NCBI GenBank assembly: GCA_964489835.1
Contig: CAZBBC010000011.1
Location: 1-64,000 of the forward strand
Source: CAZBBC01 sp964489835
GTDB lineage: Bacteria > Calditrichota > Calditrichia > JAJRVZ01
Reading direction: 5' to 3'
DNA: 64,000 nucleotides
Shown here: piece after piece, positions 17,692-26,400 of the stretch
How the letters are laid out: each line of letters starts with the position of its first letter
Numbering within the stretch: the stretch's first letter is position 1
The notes under the pieces: generated by a model
The model's input: only the letters and a program-made list of their open reading frames with translations
Told to the model about the DNA's origin: nothing
Database searches by the model: none
Translations under genes and position numbers: made by a program

Positions 17692-17723
17692 TTCTTTTGC
17701 CTCCTAAATATAAAAAGCTGGGA

Positions 17724-18005
17724 TCATTGATTTTCTGATTTTTTCTGTTCTAACCGTTGAAGGACTAACTCTTTTTCTTTCTTCACTTTCTCCAATTCCG
17801 ATTTTTTAGCTACTAACTTTGCCTCGAGATCGCTTCGTTCCTGTCTTTTTTGGGCAAGCATCTGCTCAGCAGATAAAGCCGCAGCTTTTGTTTCCTCCAG
17901 GGCCTTGATCTGGTCCTCATCGGGATGACTGGCGCAGCTGGCAAGAATCCCGGCAAACAGCGCTATCGACAGGCAAATTCTGATCGAATGTAATAAGAAT
18001 TTCAT
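17724..18005 (-). CDS. Small coiled-coil lipoprotein
   Basis: 93 aa. The signal peptide ends in the lipobox LASC (Cys at residue 24), followed directly by heptad-rich helix (IKALEETKAAALSAEQMLAQ, then KKSELEKVKKEKELVLQRLE). Size and layout are reminiscent of Braun-type or Pal-adjacent structural lipoproteins, but there is no C-terminal Lys-Arg/Lys attachment motif. Next to the LysM gene, a role in linking membrane and cell wall is plausible. The start ATG at 18005 is preceded by AGGAGG. Confidence 0.8.
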   Translation of the reverse strand: MKFLLHSIRICLSIALFAGILASCASHPDEDQIKALEETKAAALSAEQMLAQKRQERSDLEAKLVAKKSELEKVKKEKELVLQRLEQKKSENQ

Positions 18006-18261
18006 ACTCCAAGCCTCCTAAAATTATTAGTGTGTTTTAGTCATGATTAAGTTTAACATAAGAAATATACAAATATTTGTCAAGTGGAATAATATGATAA
18101 TTTTATTATAAAGTCAAGTTTTAGATATAGTTAAACGTATTTATTTTTCGGATCGCTGTTAATTCAGGTCATAATGCTCTCTGATTTATATATTCGGCAC
18201 TTACCAAAATAAGATAAACAAAATTCATACGTTTTTTATATCAATCGTGTTTTTTACACTT

Positions 18262-20025
18262 TCAATTTGTTTTGAGTGACAGACCTAATTCGTTTAATTG
18301 AGCCTCCGATACTTCCGAAGGAGAACCATCCATCAGAGACAGGGCTGAGGTTGTTTTTGGAAAGGCGATGACATCTCTGATCGATGTCGCCTTTGCCAAG
18401 ATCATTGCCAGGCGATCAAATCCAAAAGCAATTCCACCATGGGGGGGAGCACCGTATTCCATAGCGGTCAATAAAAAACCGAATTTGCTCTCAGCCTCCT
18501 CATTTGATATACCGAGCATTTTAAATACTCGCTGCTGAAGTTCTTTTTTATGAATACGGATACTTCCGCCCGCAATTTCATTGCCATTTATTACCAGATC
18601 ATACGCTTTTGCTTTCACGTTTTCAGGATCATTTTCCAGAAAATCAATATCTTCAGATTTTGGACTGGTAAATGGGTGATGCCTTGCAATATACCTGTTC
18701 TGCTCCTGATTAAACTCCAACAGAGGAAAATCAACGACCCATAAAAAACTGTCCCGGTTTTTATCAATCATTTTTAGATAGTCACCAAGATAAATTCGCA
18801 ATTCACCCAGCACAGACAAAGTTACCTCTCTCTCGCCGGCAACAACAAAAATTATATCATTATCAGCCGCCTTTGTTATTTTAATCGTATCTTCAATCTC
18901 AGACTGCGATAAAAATTTTACCACGGGGCCGTCAAGCTGTGATGCCCTGTATTTAAACCATATCAATCCGGGTGCACCTAAAGTTTTTACATATTCGGTT
19001 ATTTTATCGATCTGTTTTCTGGAAAATTTATCTGCCTCATGGACACATAACCCGGCAATTATCCCTTCATTTTCGATAACATTGGAAAAAGCTCTAAATT
19101 GAGTCTCTTTATAAATATCAGTCAAATGACTGATATTCAGTTTAAAACGAAGGTCCGGCTTATCTGTGCCATAGTCTGTCATGGCTTGATCATATGTCAT
19201 CCTGGGGAAATTACCATTGATCTTTATACCTTTAATTTTTTCATATACGGCTTTAACAAGACCTTCAGCAACATCCATCACATTTGATTCATTGACAAAC
19301 GACATTTCGATATCAATCTGGGTAAATTCGGGCTGGCGGTCTCTTCTCAGATCCTCATCCCGAAAACATTTTACAATTTGACAGTAGCGGTCAAAACCAC
19401 CAACCATTAATATCTGTTTATATGTTTGCGGCGACTGCGGTAAGGCATAAAATTTTCCCTTATAATTCCGGCTTGGAACTAAAAAATCTCTGGCACCTTC
19501 GGGTGTACTCTTCATCAAAACAGGTGTTTCGATTTCTACAAAATCATTATCATAAAGATAATCACGTACAATTTTGTACAGATGATTTCGAAGTAATATA
19601 TTATTTTTATTCTCTGACCTTCTAAGATCAAGATAACGGTACTGTAATTTTAATTCTTCATTTACTTCAATTTCGTCGAGGATTTCGAATGGCGGGGTTT
19701 TCGCACTGTTGAGAATAGTTAATTCCTCAGCGACAATTTCAATATCTCCGGTTGTTTTATCCTTATTCATCATTCCAGCCGGTCTCAGCCGGACTTTTCC
19801 CTTCACTGAAATAACATATTCAGATCTCAGGATAGTCGCCTCTTTATGTAATAACTTATTTTGATCAGGATTGAAAACAATTTGAGTGATACCATACCGG
19901 TCACGAAGATCAATGAACAATAATCCCCCATGATCACGCCAGCTATTCACCCATCCGGATAAGCGAACGATGCTACCTTCGTGCTCAGATCTCAGTTCAC
20001 CGCAAGTATGTGTGCGATATTCCAT
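18262..20025 (-). CDS. aspS: Aspartyl-tRNA synthetase
   Basis: 587 aa, bacterial type, which includes the large GAD insertion domain. It charges tRNA-Asp. The N-terminal OB-fold anticodon domain (VRLSGWVNSWRDHGGLLFID) is followed by class II motif 1 and motif 2 (FRDEDLRRDRQPEFTQIDIE). The GAD region (LGAPGLIWFKY) follows, then motif 3 (GGIAFGFDRLAMIL). The HxG...H TSPK segment (RHHPFTSPK) is present. Whether it is discriminating or also charges tRNA-Asn cannot be told by eye. It seems monocistronic. Confidence 0.97.
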   Translation of the reverse strand: MEYRTHTCGELRSEHEGSIVRLSGWVNSWRDHGGLLFIDLRDRYGITQIVFNPDQNKLLHKEATILRSEYVISVKGKVRLRPAGMMNKDKTTGDIEIVAEELTILNSAKTPPFEILDEIEVNEELKLQYRYLDLRRSENKNNILLRNHLYKIVRDYLYDNDFVEIETPVLMKSTPEGARDFLVPSRNYKGKFYALPQSPQTYKQILMVGGFDRYCQIVKCFRDEDLRRDRQPEFTQIDIEMSFVNESNVMDVAEGLVKAVYEKIKGIKINGNFPRMTYDQAMTDYGTDKPDLRFKLNISHLTDIYKETQFRAFSNVIENEGIIAGLCVHEADKFSRKQIDKITEYVKTLGAPGLIWFKYRASQLDGPVVKFLSQSEIEDTIKITKAADNDIIFVVAGEREVTLSVLGELRIYLGDYLKMIDKNRDSFLWVVDFPLLEFNQEQNRYIARHHPFTSPKSEDIDFLENDPENVKAKAYDLVINGNEIAGGSIRIHKKELQQRVFKMLGISNEEAESKFGFLLTAMEYGAPPHGGIAFGFDRLAMILAKATSIRDVIAFPKTTSALSLMDGSPSEVSEAQLNELGLSLKTN

Positions 20026-20083
20026 TTAGTTTCTCTTTTAAATTTTAAAATTACTCAATTTACCGATAAAATCATACAGAAAT

Positions 20084-20110
20084 AAAAAAAGCCACCTTTC
20101 AGTGGCTTTT
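20084..20110 (-). terminator. Rho-independent terminator of the TPR-Exb-AgmX operon
   Basis: AAAAGCCAC (20087-20095) pairs with GTGGCTTTT (20102-20110) around a 6-nt loop. On the minus strand the stem is followed by a run of seven T (complement of 20084-20090). It lies 19 bases after the stop of the AgmX/PglI-like gene and ends the seven-gene operon before aspS. Confidence 0.8.
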
Positions 20111-20128
20111 ATAAGATATTTATCCTAC

Positions 20129-21223
20129 TTATCCAAAGATGTATTTCTGTCTGACTGTCACATCTCCTTCTTTTTGATCGATGGGTGCAAAACGCCATCC
20201 TCTGGTCCGACTGGAAATACAATTTTCAACATTTTTATTACGCAGAGAGGATCTGACGATTCGAACCGCTTTCACCCGGCCATTGAATCCAACCGTAAAT
20301 TCAACCTGTATATCTCCTTTCAAATTAGGATTCAATTTTGCCTCTTTCTTATAGCAATATTCGATCGCATCATTATGACTATTGATCACGCGCGATAATT
20401 CTTCACCACTCCTGTTCGCGGCTTTTGATCCTTTACCGCTGACACTTGCAGCATCGAGCGCCATATTGATAGATCCTTTTCTACCGATATTAGCGGAGCC
20501 TGCAGATCCGATTCCGGAAAGTAATTCATTGACATCAGCGCTTCCACCTACACGACCACCACCGCGACTCCCTAATCGGGATCTCTGACCGGAGGCAGTT
20601 GCTGTTGCCAAACCGCCGACACCGGAAAGAACCTCATTCAAATCTCCGGAACCCGCACCTGCATCACCAAGAACATCGACTACGGCATCACCGGATCCGC
20701 CACCGCCGGCCGCTGAGAGCAATCCGAGTACACCTGTTCCAGCTATCTGTTGCTCCATCTGCCTTCGGGCTGCACTTCTCTGAGCAGCGGCTGCCCTTCT
20801 TTGTGAAGCAATTTCCCTGGCAGAAGGTCCGCGTGTTTCGGCTGTCCGCCCGCGATCACGCTCGGCACGTTCATCTTCCGGCTCTTTCTCCTCTTCACCG
20901 AATCCTTCGCCGGTATCCACCTCTTCCGCAATGGGCTCTGAAACGATCTGGGCCTGATAAAATTTATCCAAATAATTCTGTCTCACTTTAGCTGCCAGCG
21001 CATCCTGATCATAATCGATCGCCCCCAGTATAATAGCAATTCCGTAGACAAAAACCCAAGAAACAAACATAATAAGCATATAACGCTTATCCATGTCTTC
21101 CAGAAAATTGCGTTCAAACTCCTTGGGGAAGCCGGTTAAACGAAAAGCAGCAGCACCTCCGCCGGCTAGAGCAGGTTTTTTATCAACCGTTGGCGATTTG
21201 CTGTCCTTTTTATTTTCTTTCAT
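20129..21223 (-). CDS. TonB-like energy transducer with AgmX/PglI C-terminal domain
   Basis: 364 aa. One membrane helix lies at about residues 49-67 (cytoplasmic N-terminus). It is followed by an acidic/Arg stretch (GEEEKEPEDERAERDRGRTA) and a Gly/Ser/Ala-rich linker with two copies of an LNE(V/L)LSG(V/I)G motif (about 194-202 and 230-238). The C-terminal domain is typical of AgmX/PglI: INSHNDAIEYCYKKEAKLNP, KGDIQVEFTVGFNGRVKAVR, VENCISSRTRGWRFAP. In Myxococcus this domain belongs to the proton-driven Agl-Glt machinery. Its place after ExbB and two ExbD genes marks it as the periplasm-spanning arm of the complex. It is the last gene before a terminator. Confidence 0.85.
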   Translation of the reverse strand: MKENKKDSKSPTVDKKPALAGGGAAAFRLTGFPKEFERNFLEDMDKRYMLIMFVSWVFVYGIAIILGAIDYDQDALAAKVRQNYLDKFYQAQIVSEPIAEEVDTGEGFGEEEKEPEDERAERDRGRTAETRGPSAREIASQRRAAAAQRSAARRQMEQQIAGTGVLGLLSAAGGGGSGDAVVDVLGDAGAGSGDLNEVLSGVGGLATATASGQRSRLGSRGGGRVGGSADVNELLSGIGSAGSANIGRKGSINMALDAASVSGKGSKAANRSGEELSRVINSHNDAIEYCYKKEAKLNPNLKGDIQVEFTVGFNGRVKAVRIVRSSLRNKNVENCISSRTRGWRFAPIDQKEGDVTVRQKYIFG

Positions 21224-21285
21224 ATTAATCCTTCATTCTTTTCGATTAATACATCTAAATAACAAAGTACACCCTTCACACAGGA

Positions 21286-21801
21286 TCATTCGCTCTCGAT
21301 ACCCTGAACTGTCAGTAAACGCATTTTATTAAACTCAGACTGACCGCAGGTGTACATTACTTTGAACAATAGTTCATAATTAATCGATTTATCACCCTGA
21401 ATGATAACCTCGTGAGTAAATTCCTTACCAACTTCAACCTCCAACTGCTTTTGCTGACTCGCATATTCTTTTAATTTCAATTCCAACAGCGGTATCATAT
21501 AACCTTCCTCTGGTACATCCGCCGTATTCATCACCGGTTGTTCATTAATCATAATTACATCTTGCGCGACAGCAACATTTAGCTCTTTTTTTGGTTTAGT
21601 TTCACGCACAGAAACAGGCAGTTTAAGACTCTCACTTTGTGCTGCCAAAGCCCCTGTGGTTGAATATGATTTTAAAAGAAACAGTAGGATAATGGTCATC
21701 ATATCCATCATCGAATTCATATTTAAGGTGCCTTGCATTTGTGTATTATGCTTTTTTGATTTTGAGGGTTTAAAAGCCATTGGAGTTACCCCTTCTTTCA
21801 A
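21286..21801 (-). CDS. ExbD/TolR-family protein 2
   Basis: 171 aa. It has an N-terminal cytoplasmic tail, one membrane helix with the expected Asp (LNMNSMMDMMTIILLFLLKS) and a periplasmic TolR-like domain (MIPLLELKLKEYASQQKQLE, HEVIIQGDKSINYELLFKVM). The Asp in NSMMDMMT is where proton passage is proposed in ExbD/TolR. It overlaps the upstream ExbD gene by 4 bases, indicating translational coupling. It works with the ExbB/TolQ protein of the same operon. Confidence 0.88.
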   Translation of the reverse strand: MKEGVTPMAFKPSKSKKHNTQMQGTLNMNSMMDMMTIILLFLLKSYSTTGALAAQSESLKLPVSVRETKPKKELNVAVAQDVIMINEQPVMNTADVPEEGYMIPLLELKLKEYASQQKQLEVEVGKEFTHEVIIQGDKSINYELLFKVMYTCGQSEFNKMRLLTVQGIESE

Positions 21802-22349
21802 ATCATGACTTGCCCAAAATTCACTTGTGGGAATAAGGGCTGTATGTTTCCTTCGTCGTCTGTATATTTCTGAATGACGTCCAGGATATGAATTATCACC
21901 TGGTATTCAATATCTTTGCCAGCGGTGATAATAGCAACATTCTCATCCTTAAATCCTTTTTCCTTGATCGCCTTCTTCAGCTCAATTAGTTTTTCCTTCA
22001 ACATATTTAAGTCTTGTTCTCCGCTTGCCATCACTGGAACGGTCGGTCCCTCTGATTCGTCCCCTGATAATACCGCCGAGGCAGTGGCCAAACTGATTCC
22101 GGTATTGATAACCGCAATCTTTAATCCCAGTTTTTTCTCTTTTTCTTTTTCCGGATTTTTCTCATCGGCACCCTTTCCAGCACCAGCTGAAGCAGGTGGA
22201 AGATCAATTTCGATAATGGAGAGTTTAACCATTTCCACACCGGCAAGCAACAGAGGAATGAGCACAACCATCAAATTCATGACGGGTTTGATATCCAATT
22301 CAATTTCAGCGGTTATTCCACTACGCCGCATTGAGGGTTTATATGCCAT
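21798..22349 (-). CDS. ExbD/TolR-family protein 1
   Basis: 183 aa. The membrane segment IELDIKPVMNLMVVLIPLLL carries the Asp-x-Lys-Pro-x-Met-Asn pattern of the ExbD family, one residue variation around the functional Asp. A Lys/Glu-rich insertion (GADEKNPEKEKEKKLGLKIA) precedes the periplasmic TolR-like fold, which ends in VAIITAGKDIEYQVIIHILDV. It follows the ExbB gene by 21 bases and overlaps the second ExbD gene by 4 bases. Two different ExbD proteins may form the heterodimer inside the ExbB pentamer. Confidence 0.87.
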   Translation of the reverse strand: MAYKPSMRRSGITAEIELDIKPVMNLMVVLIPLLLAGVEMVKLSIIEIDLPPASAGAGKGADEKNPEKEKEKKLGLKIAVINTGISLATASAVLSGDESEGPTVPVMASGEQDLNMLKEKLIELKKAIKEKGFKDENVAIITAGKDIEYQVIIHILDVIQKYTDDEGNIQPLFPQVNFGQVMI

Positions 22350-22370
22350 GATTTTTCCTCAGATTATTTA

Positions 22371-23033
22371 TTAACGATTTCCGGTTATTAAATTAATTAA
22401 TTTAACCAGATGTTCATCCATTTCGTCAATAATTTTAGTTGTTTTATTTGTTAAAAACGTATAGACGATCAAACTTGGAATAGCAACCATCAGTCCAAAG
22501 ATTGTCGTATTCATAGCGGCAGATATACCTGCAGCCAGGAATCGAGTCTTATCCGCTTCGGGAACACCCTCTCCACCAACAGCATCAAAGGCAATGATCA
22601 AACCAAAGATCGTTCCCATAAGACCGGTTAGTGTTGCAACATTGGCAAACATCGAAAGATAGTTCGTGCGCTCTTGAAGTTTAGGAATAACTTCTAGTGT
22701 ACCTTCATCGACCGCATTTTGTATCGCCCGGAAATCCAGGGCTTCACTTTCAATGGCCCGTTTCAAACCTCTCAATACGACAAATGGTAACGCTTTTTGT
22801 TTTCCTTTATCGCATAGGGCAATTGCCCGATCCATATTACCACCGGCAACAAGTTTACGGATTTCAGCCATAAATTTATCAGCATTAATATTAGATCGAA
22901 TCATTATATAATAAAACCTTTCGATCCCGATCGCAAGCGATGCCGCGGCAAAAAGAGCAATAACATACATGAATAAGAAAGCAGGATCACCCGGTGAGAA
23001 TGATCGACCAAATCCAGCTAAAAAGGCATCCAT
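22371..23033 (-). CDS. MotA/TolQ/ExbB proton channel family protein
   Basis: 220 aa with three membrane helices: one near residues 16-36, and two in the conserved block NYLSMFANVATLTGLMGTIF and AAGISAAMNTTIFGLMVAIP. GLxGTxxGxI and the Thr in AMNTTIFGL are ExbB/TolQ signature positions. It couples the proton gradient to movement of the ExbD and AgmX-like partners encoded just downstream. The start is preceded by AGGAGG. Confidence 0.92.
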   Translation of the reverse strand: MDAFLAGFGRSFSPGDPAFLFMYVIALFAAASLAIGIERFYYIMIRSNINADKFMAEIRKLVAGGNMDRAIALCDKGKQKALPFVVLRGLKRAIESEALDFRAIQNAVDEGTLEVIPKLQERTNYLSMFANVATLTGLMGTIFGLIIAFDAVGGEGVPEADKTRFLAAGISAAMNTTIFGLMVAIPSLIVYTFLTNKTTKIIDEMDEHLVKLINLITGNR

Positions 23034-23055
23034 AATTTCCTCCTAATTAATGATT

Positions 23056-23397
23056 TCATCTACTTCGGTTTACTATGTTTTTGACATCTATTTTATCATC
23101 CCGAACGGTTGCTTTCGGATCAGCAATCATAATTTTTTCACCCATACCGGTAAGTTCCGGGATATATGATCGATCCAGATTCATCATATCAAACTCCGGT
23201 TTAATCCGGTCCGCGATGATATTGACACGCGGCTTTTCCGGCTCTATCGTTATTCTCACTGCAGCACCGGTCAAATCAACAAAATCCCCAATATCATCAT
23301 CGGACACCGCTGTTGTATCGGAAACCTGTCCAAAGCCAACTGTCGAAAAGATAATGACAAAGAAAATGCCCGTCAATATGGATAAAAATCGTTTCAT
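23056..23397 (-). CDS. Small exported protein of the TPR-Exb operon
   Basis: 113 aa. A clear signal peptide (MKRFLSILTGIFFVIIFSTV, cleavage likely after GFG) is followed by about 90 residues without a recognised domain. The segment IEPEKPRVNIIADRIKPEF has a beta-strand pattern. It lies between the giant TPR gene (12 bases) and the ExbB gene (22 bases), so it is presumably a periplasmic part of the same machine. I do not recognise the family. Confidence 0.7.
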   Translation of the reverse strand: MKRFLSILTGIFFVIIFSTVGFGQVSDTTAVSDDDIGDFVDLTGAAVRITIEPEKPRVNIIADRIKPEFDMMNLDRSYIPELTGMGEKIMIADPKATVRDDKIDVKNIVNRSR

Positions 23398-23408
23398 TCG
23401 CCAATCCT

Positions 23409-26400
23409 CTACTGACTGATAGTTATTCTATTTTTATTTAAAGTGTTAAGTTTGTATAACACACCGGGATCAATATCCAGGGCCGCCACCCGGCTTCTCT
23501 TCTCCATGGCAGCCAATATGTCAAGAGGAATAAGCTCAAAGTGTCCGTATAATTTAATACCGCCTCCGGAATGATCTGTATCGATAACCCGCATAGAAAA
23601 TGTGTTTAATCCGGGCTTGATCGAATATGAAATAAATCCGAAGTCAATAGTATCGATAACCGCAAAATTGTTGGCCTCATCATCTGTGATATACTCTTCA
23701 TTCAGAAAAAAGTTAAAATCATTATCCGCAGTTATGTAAATATAACCATCAACCGGAGTTCCTTCAAGATTGATTTTTTTCCTAAAATATACCTGGACAG
23801 TATCGCTGGTTATTGAATCAGCCAAAGACGCATCTGTCATGGCAATTGTACCAATCTCTTCTGCCACCGTATCAGTGGCAACGAGGCCCAACGTGTCCAA
23901 AGGTCCGGCGCCCATTGAGTCGACCATACCAAACGTTGTATCAAACGGCGACATCTGAGAAGTATCCGACCGCACCGGCTTTCTTGGAAGCCATATTGCT
24001 TGGGGATTTAAACCCAAATTCACAAACTGATTATAAGAAGAGGGTACGATTCCGGCTTTTTTCCAGGTAGAATCATCAAAGTCCTTTCTATTATATCCTG
24101 GTGTATAGGTTGTTGAGACCAACCAGGACTCATCACTCTCTATCGTAACCTTCTCTCTTTCTATCGCTCCAGCATATACCGCTGGATCTACAGCAATCAG
24201 TTTTGCCAGGATCTTATTCGCCCATAAATTTGATATCTTATATTCTTCTTTTAACTGAAATGCATGGTCAAGAATTTCCTGTTCGTATTCTGCAAAACTA
24301 AACGTCTGGTCCTGATGAAAGAGAAAAGCATCATCATAATTATAATTTTCGGTTGAATCAAACCTTGTTTTATAGTGGGTCTGCCAGACCTGAGCACTAT
24401 CATGAAAGACTTCATACAAATCTGTCAGCTCGACTGCGATACGGAGCAATCGGTTTTCTGTGGTTCTGATAAGATCGTTTTCTATATTTAGATTCCTCGC
24501 CCGGTCTAAGGTATTTTTATAACTATCCATGGCAGAAATTGCCAGTGTTTTAGATATGTCGATCAATAATTGGACATCATCCTTGATTCTCATATAGTCT
24601 TTACCTTCTGCGTTCAGTGACCCGTATTCCTGCTCAATAAGACGGCGATATCCTTTCATTTGCTTTTGATAATCTCTCAGAGATAGAAAGGCCAACTTTT
24701 CAACTTCATCAGGTGGGATATTTGATGTCAAAAGAATCTGTCTTTTTGATTCTTCCACATATTTATTACTCAGTTTTAAATTTTCCCCTTCTGTGACATT
24801 TTTTTGATGGGCTTCGATCGTTTTTTCAACCGTGGGATTAATTAGTTTGGAAATCAATTGTGCCTGGAAAAGTATAGCCGGGTAAACATCGGTATAGGGA
24901 TTATCTGTAGCCAGGGCTTCCGTAATGTTAGATTTTGTGATTTCTGCCTCTTTATAATACAGATATGAGATTTTACTTGTCGCTTTTGCATACCATTTGC
25001 GGGCAATCTCTTTTGTTGAATCTATTTTTGTAGCCCTGGCAACGGTGCCGGCGGTATCACCAATTGCAGTATCGGGGACTGCTTCTGTTATCATCGTATC
25101 GACGGCAAATATATCCACGGAAAGTTTCTCTGCAATTATCGGAATATTTTCCATCGCTTTAATATATTCATCAACTGCTTTATCGAATAACCCGGCCGAG
25201 GCGTCATTGATTTTCTTGTCTTCCAAAAATTTCTGGTCAGTGCTAAGGTTTGGATTTCTTTCCTGACTAAAATACTTATCGGCAAAAATCTCATAGACTT
25301 CAGCATTTTTATAAGCGGCCTCAAAACTACGGATAGACCCATTGGCAATAATCTTCATATCATTAGCTGAGATATCTTTTATCAGGTTTCTCATTCTATT
25401 TTGTTGCGTTTCAATATTACTTACCGGTTGTCTTAGCTCAACCGAATTATACTCGCTATATAACATATCAACCATTTTATTCAGTGACTCACCGACATAG
25501 TAACGGTTTGGATCCATTCCTTTACGATTAAGACCCTCACTTTTGTTAATCGCCTTTTGATATTCTGCTTTTGCCAGAGTTAACTGGCCATCATCCTGAT
25601 AATACGAACCGCGTTCATAAAAAGCCTGAACACCTCGCGGATCATCGGGGTATTTAGAGGCAAATTCCTCATAGATCCTATTTGCTTCGGTTAGGTTATC
25701 CATCTTCAAATAGAAACCGGCAGTGGCAAAATAAAAATCTGTTGAAAGCGGATTATCCGGATACGTGGCAATATATTGCTTATTTAGGCGAATAGCATTC
25801 TGCCAATCCTCACCTTCCTTATAATAATAAGCCGCATTGTACATAGCTATTTCAGCCTCTTCCGGAATACTTGCCTGGTGGACATAAATACGTTCGTAAA
25901 TTTGTGCCGCATCCGAATAGTGCTTCAATTCTTTATTATCTTCCGCTGCATTTTTCAAAGATGATATTGCATATTTGGATTTCGGATATTTATCAGATAA
26001 TAGAATATATGTATCCAGCGCTTTTTCCCACTCTTTAATTTTATCGTAGTTCCGTCCACTATTAAAAAGACCTGCCTCAGCATAGGTTGTGTCTTCCGGA
26101 GATTCAGTAAAAACGCGCCTGAATTCGTCAGCGGCATCCATAAACTGGCCTTGATCCTCATATAATTTTGCATGGTTAAAAATTGAGGCAGCTAACCTTT
26201 TCTGAGCAAAGATTCTTTCCTCATCCGGTATTTGATCGGATCGTAATATTTGTTTGGCAATGAATTCACTATCTTCAAACTGGCCAAGGTAAAAATAGGA
26301 GTCCATAATCGAGCGGTAGGCGAGGGTTTTTTCTCTTGCCCCGGGAAAACGATTAACCAGTGTTTTAAAATAGACACGTGCCTCTCCAAATTGCTTATGA

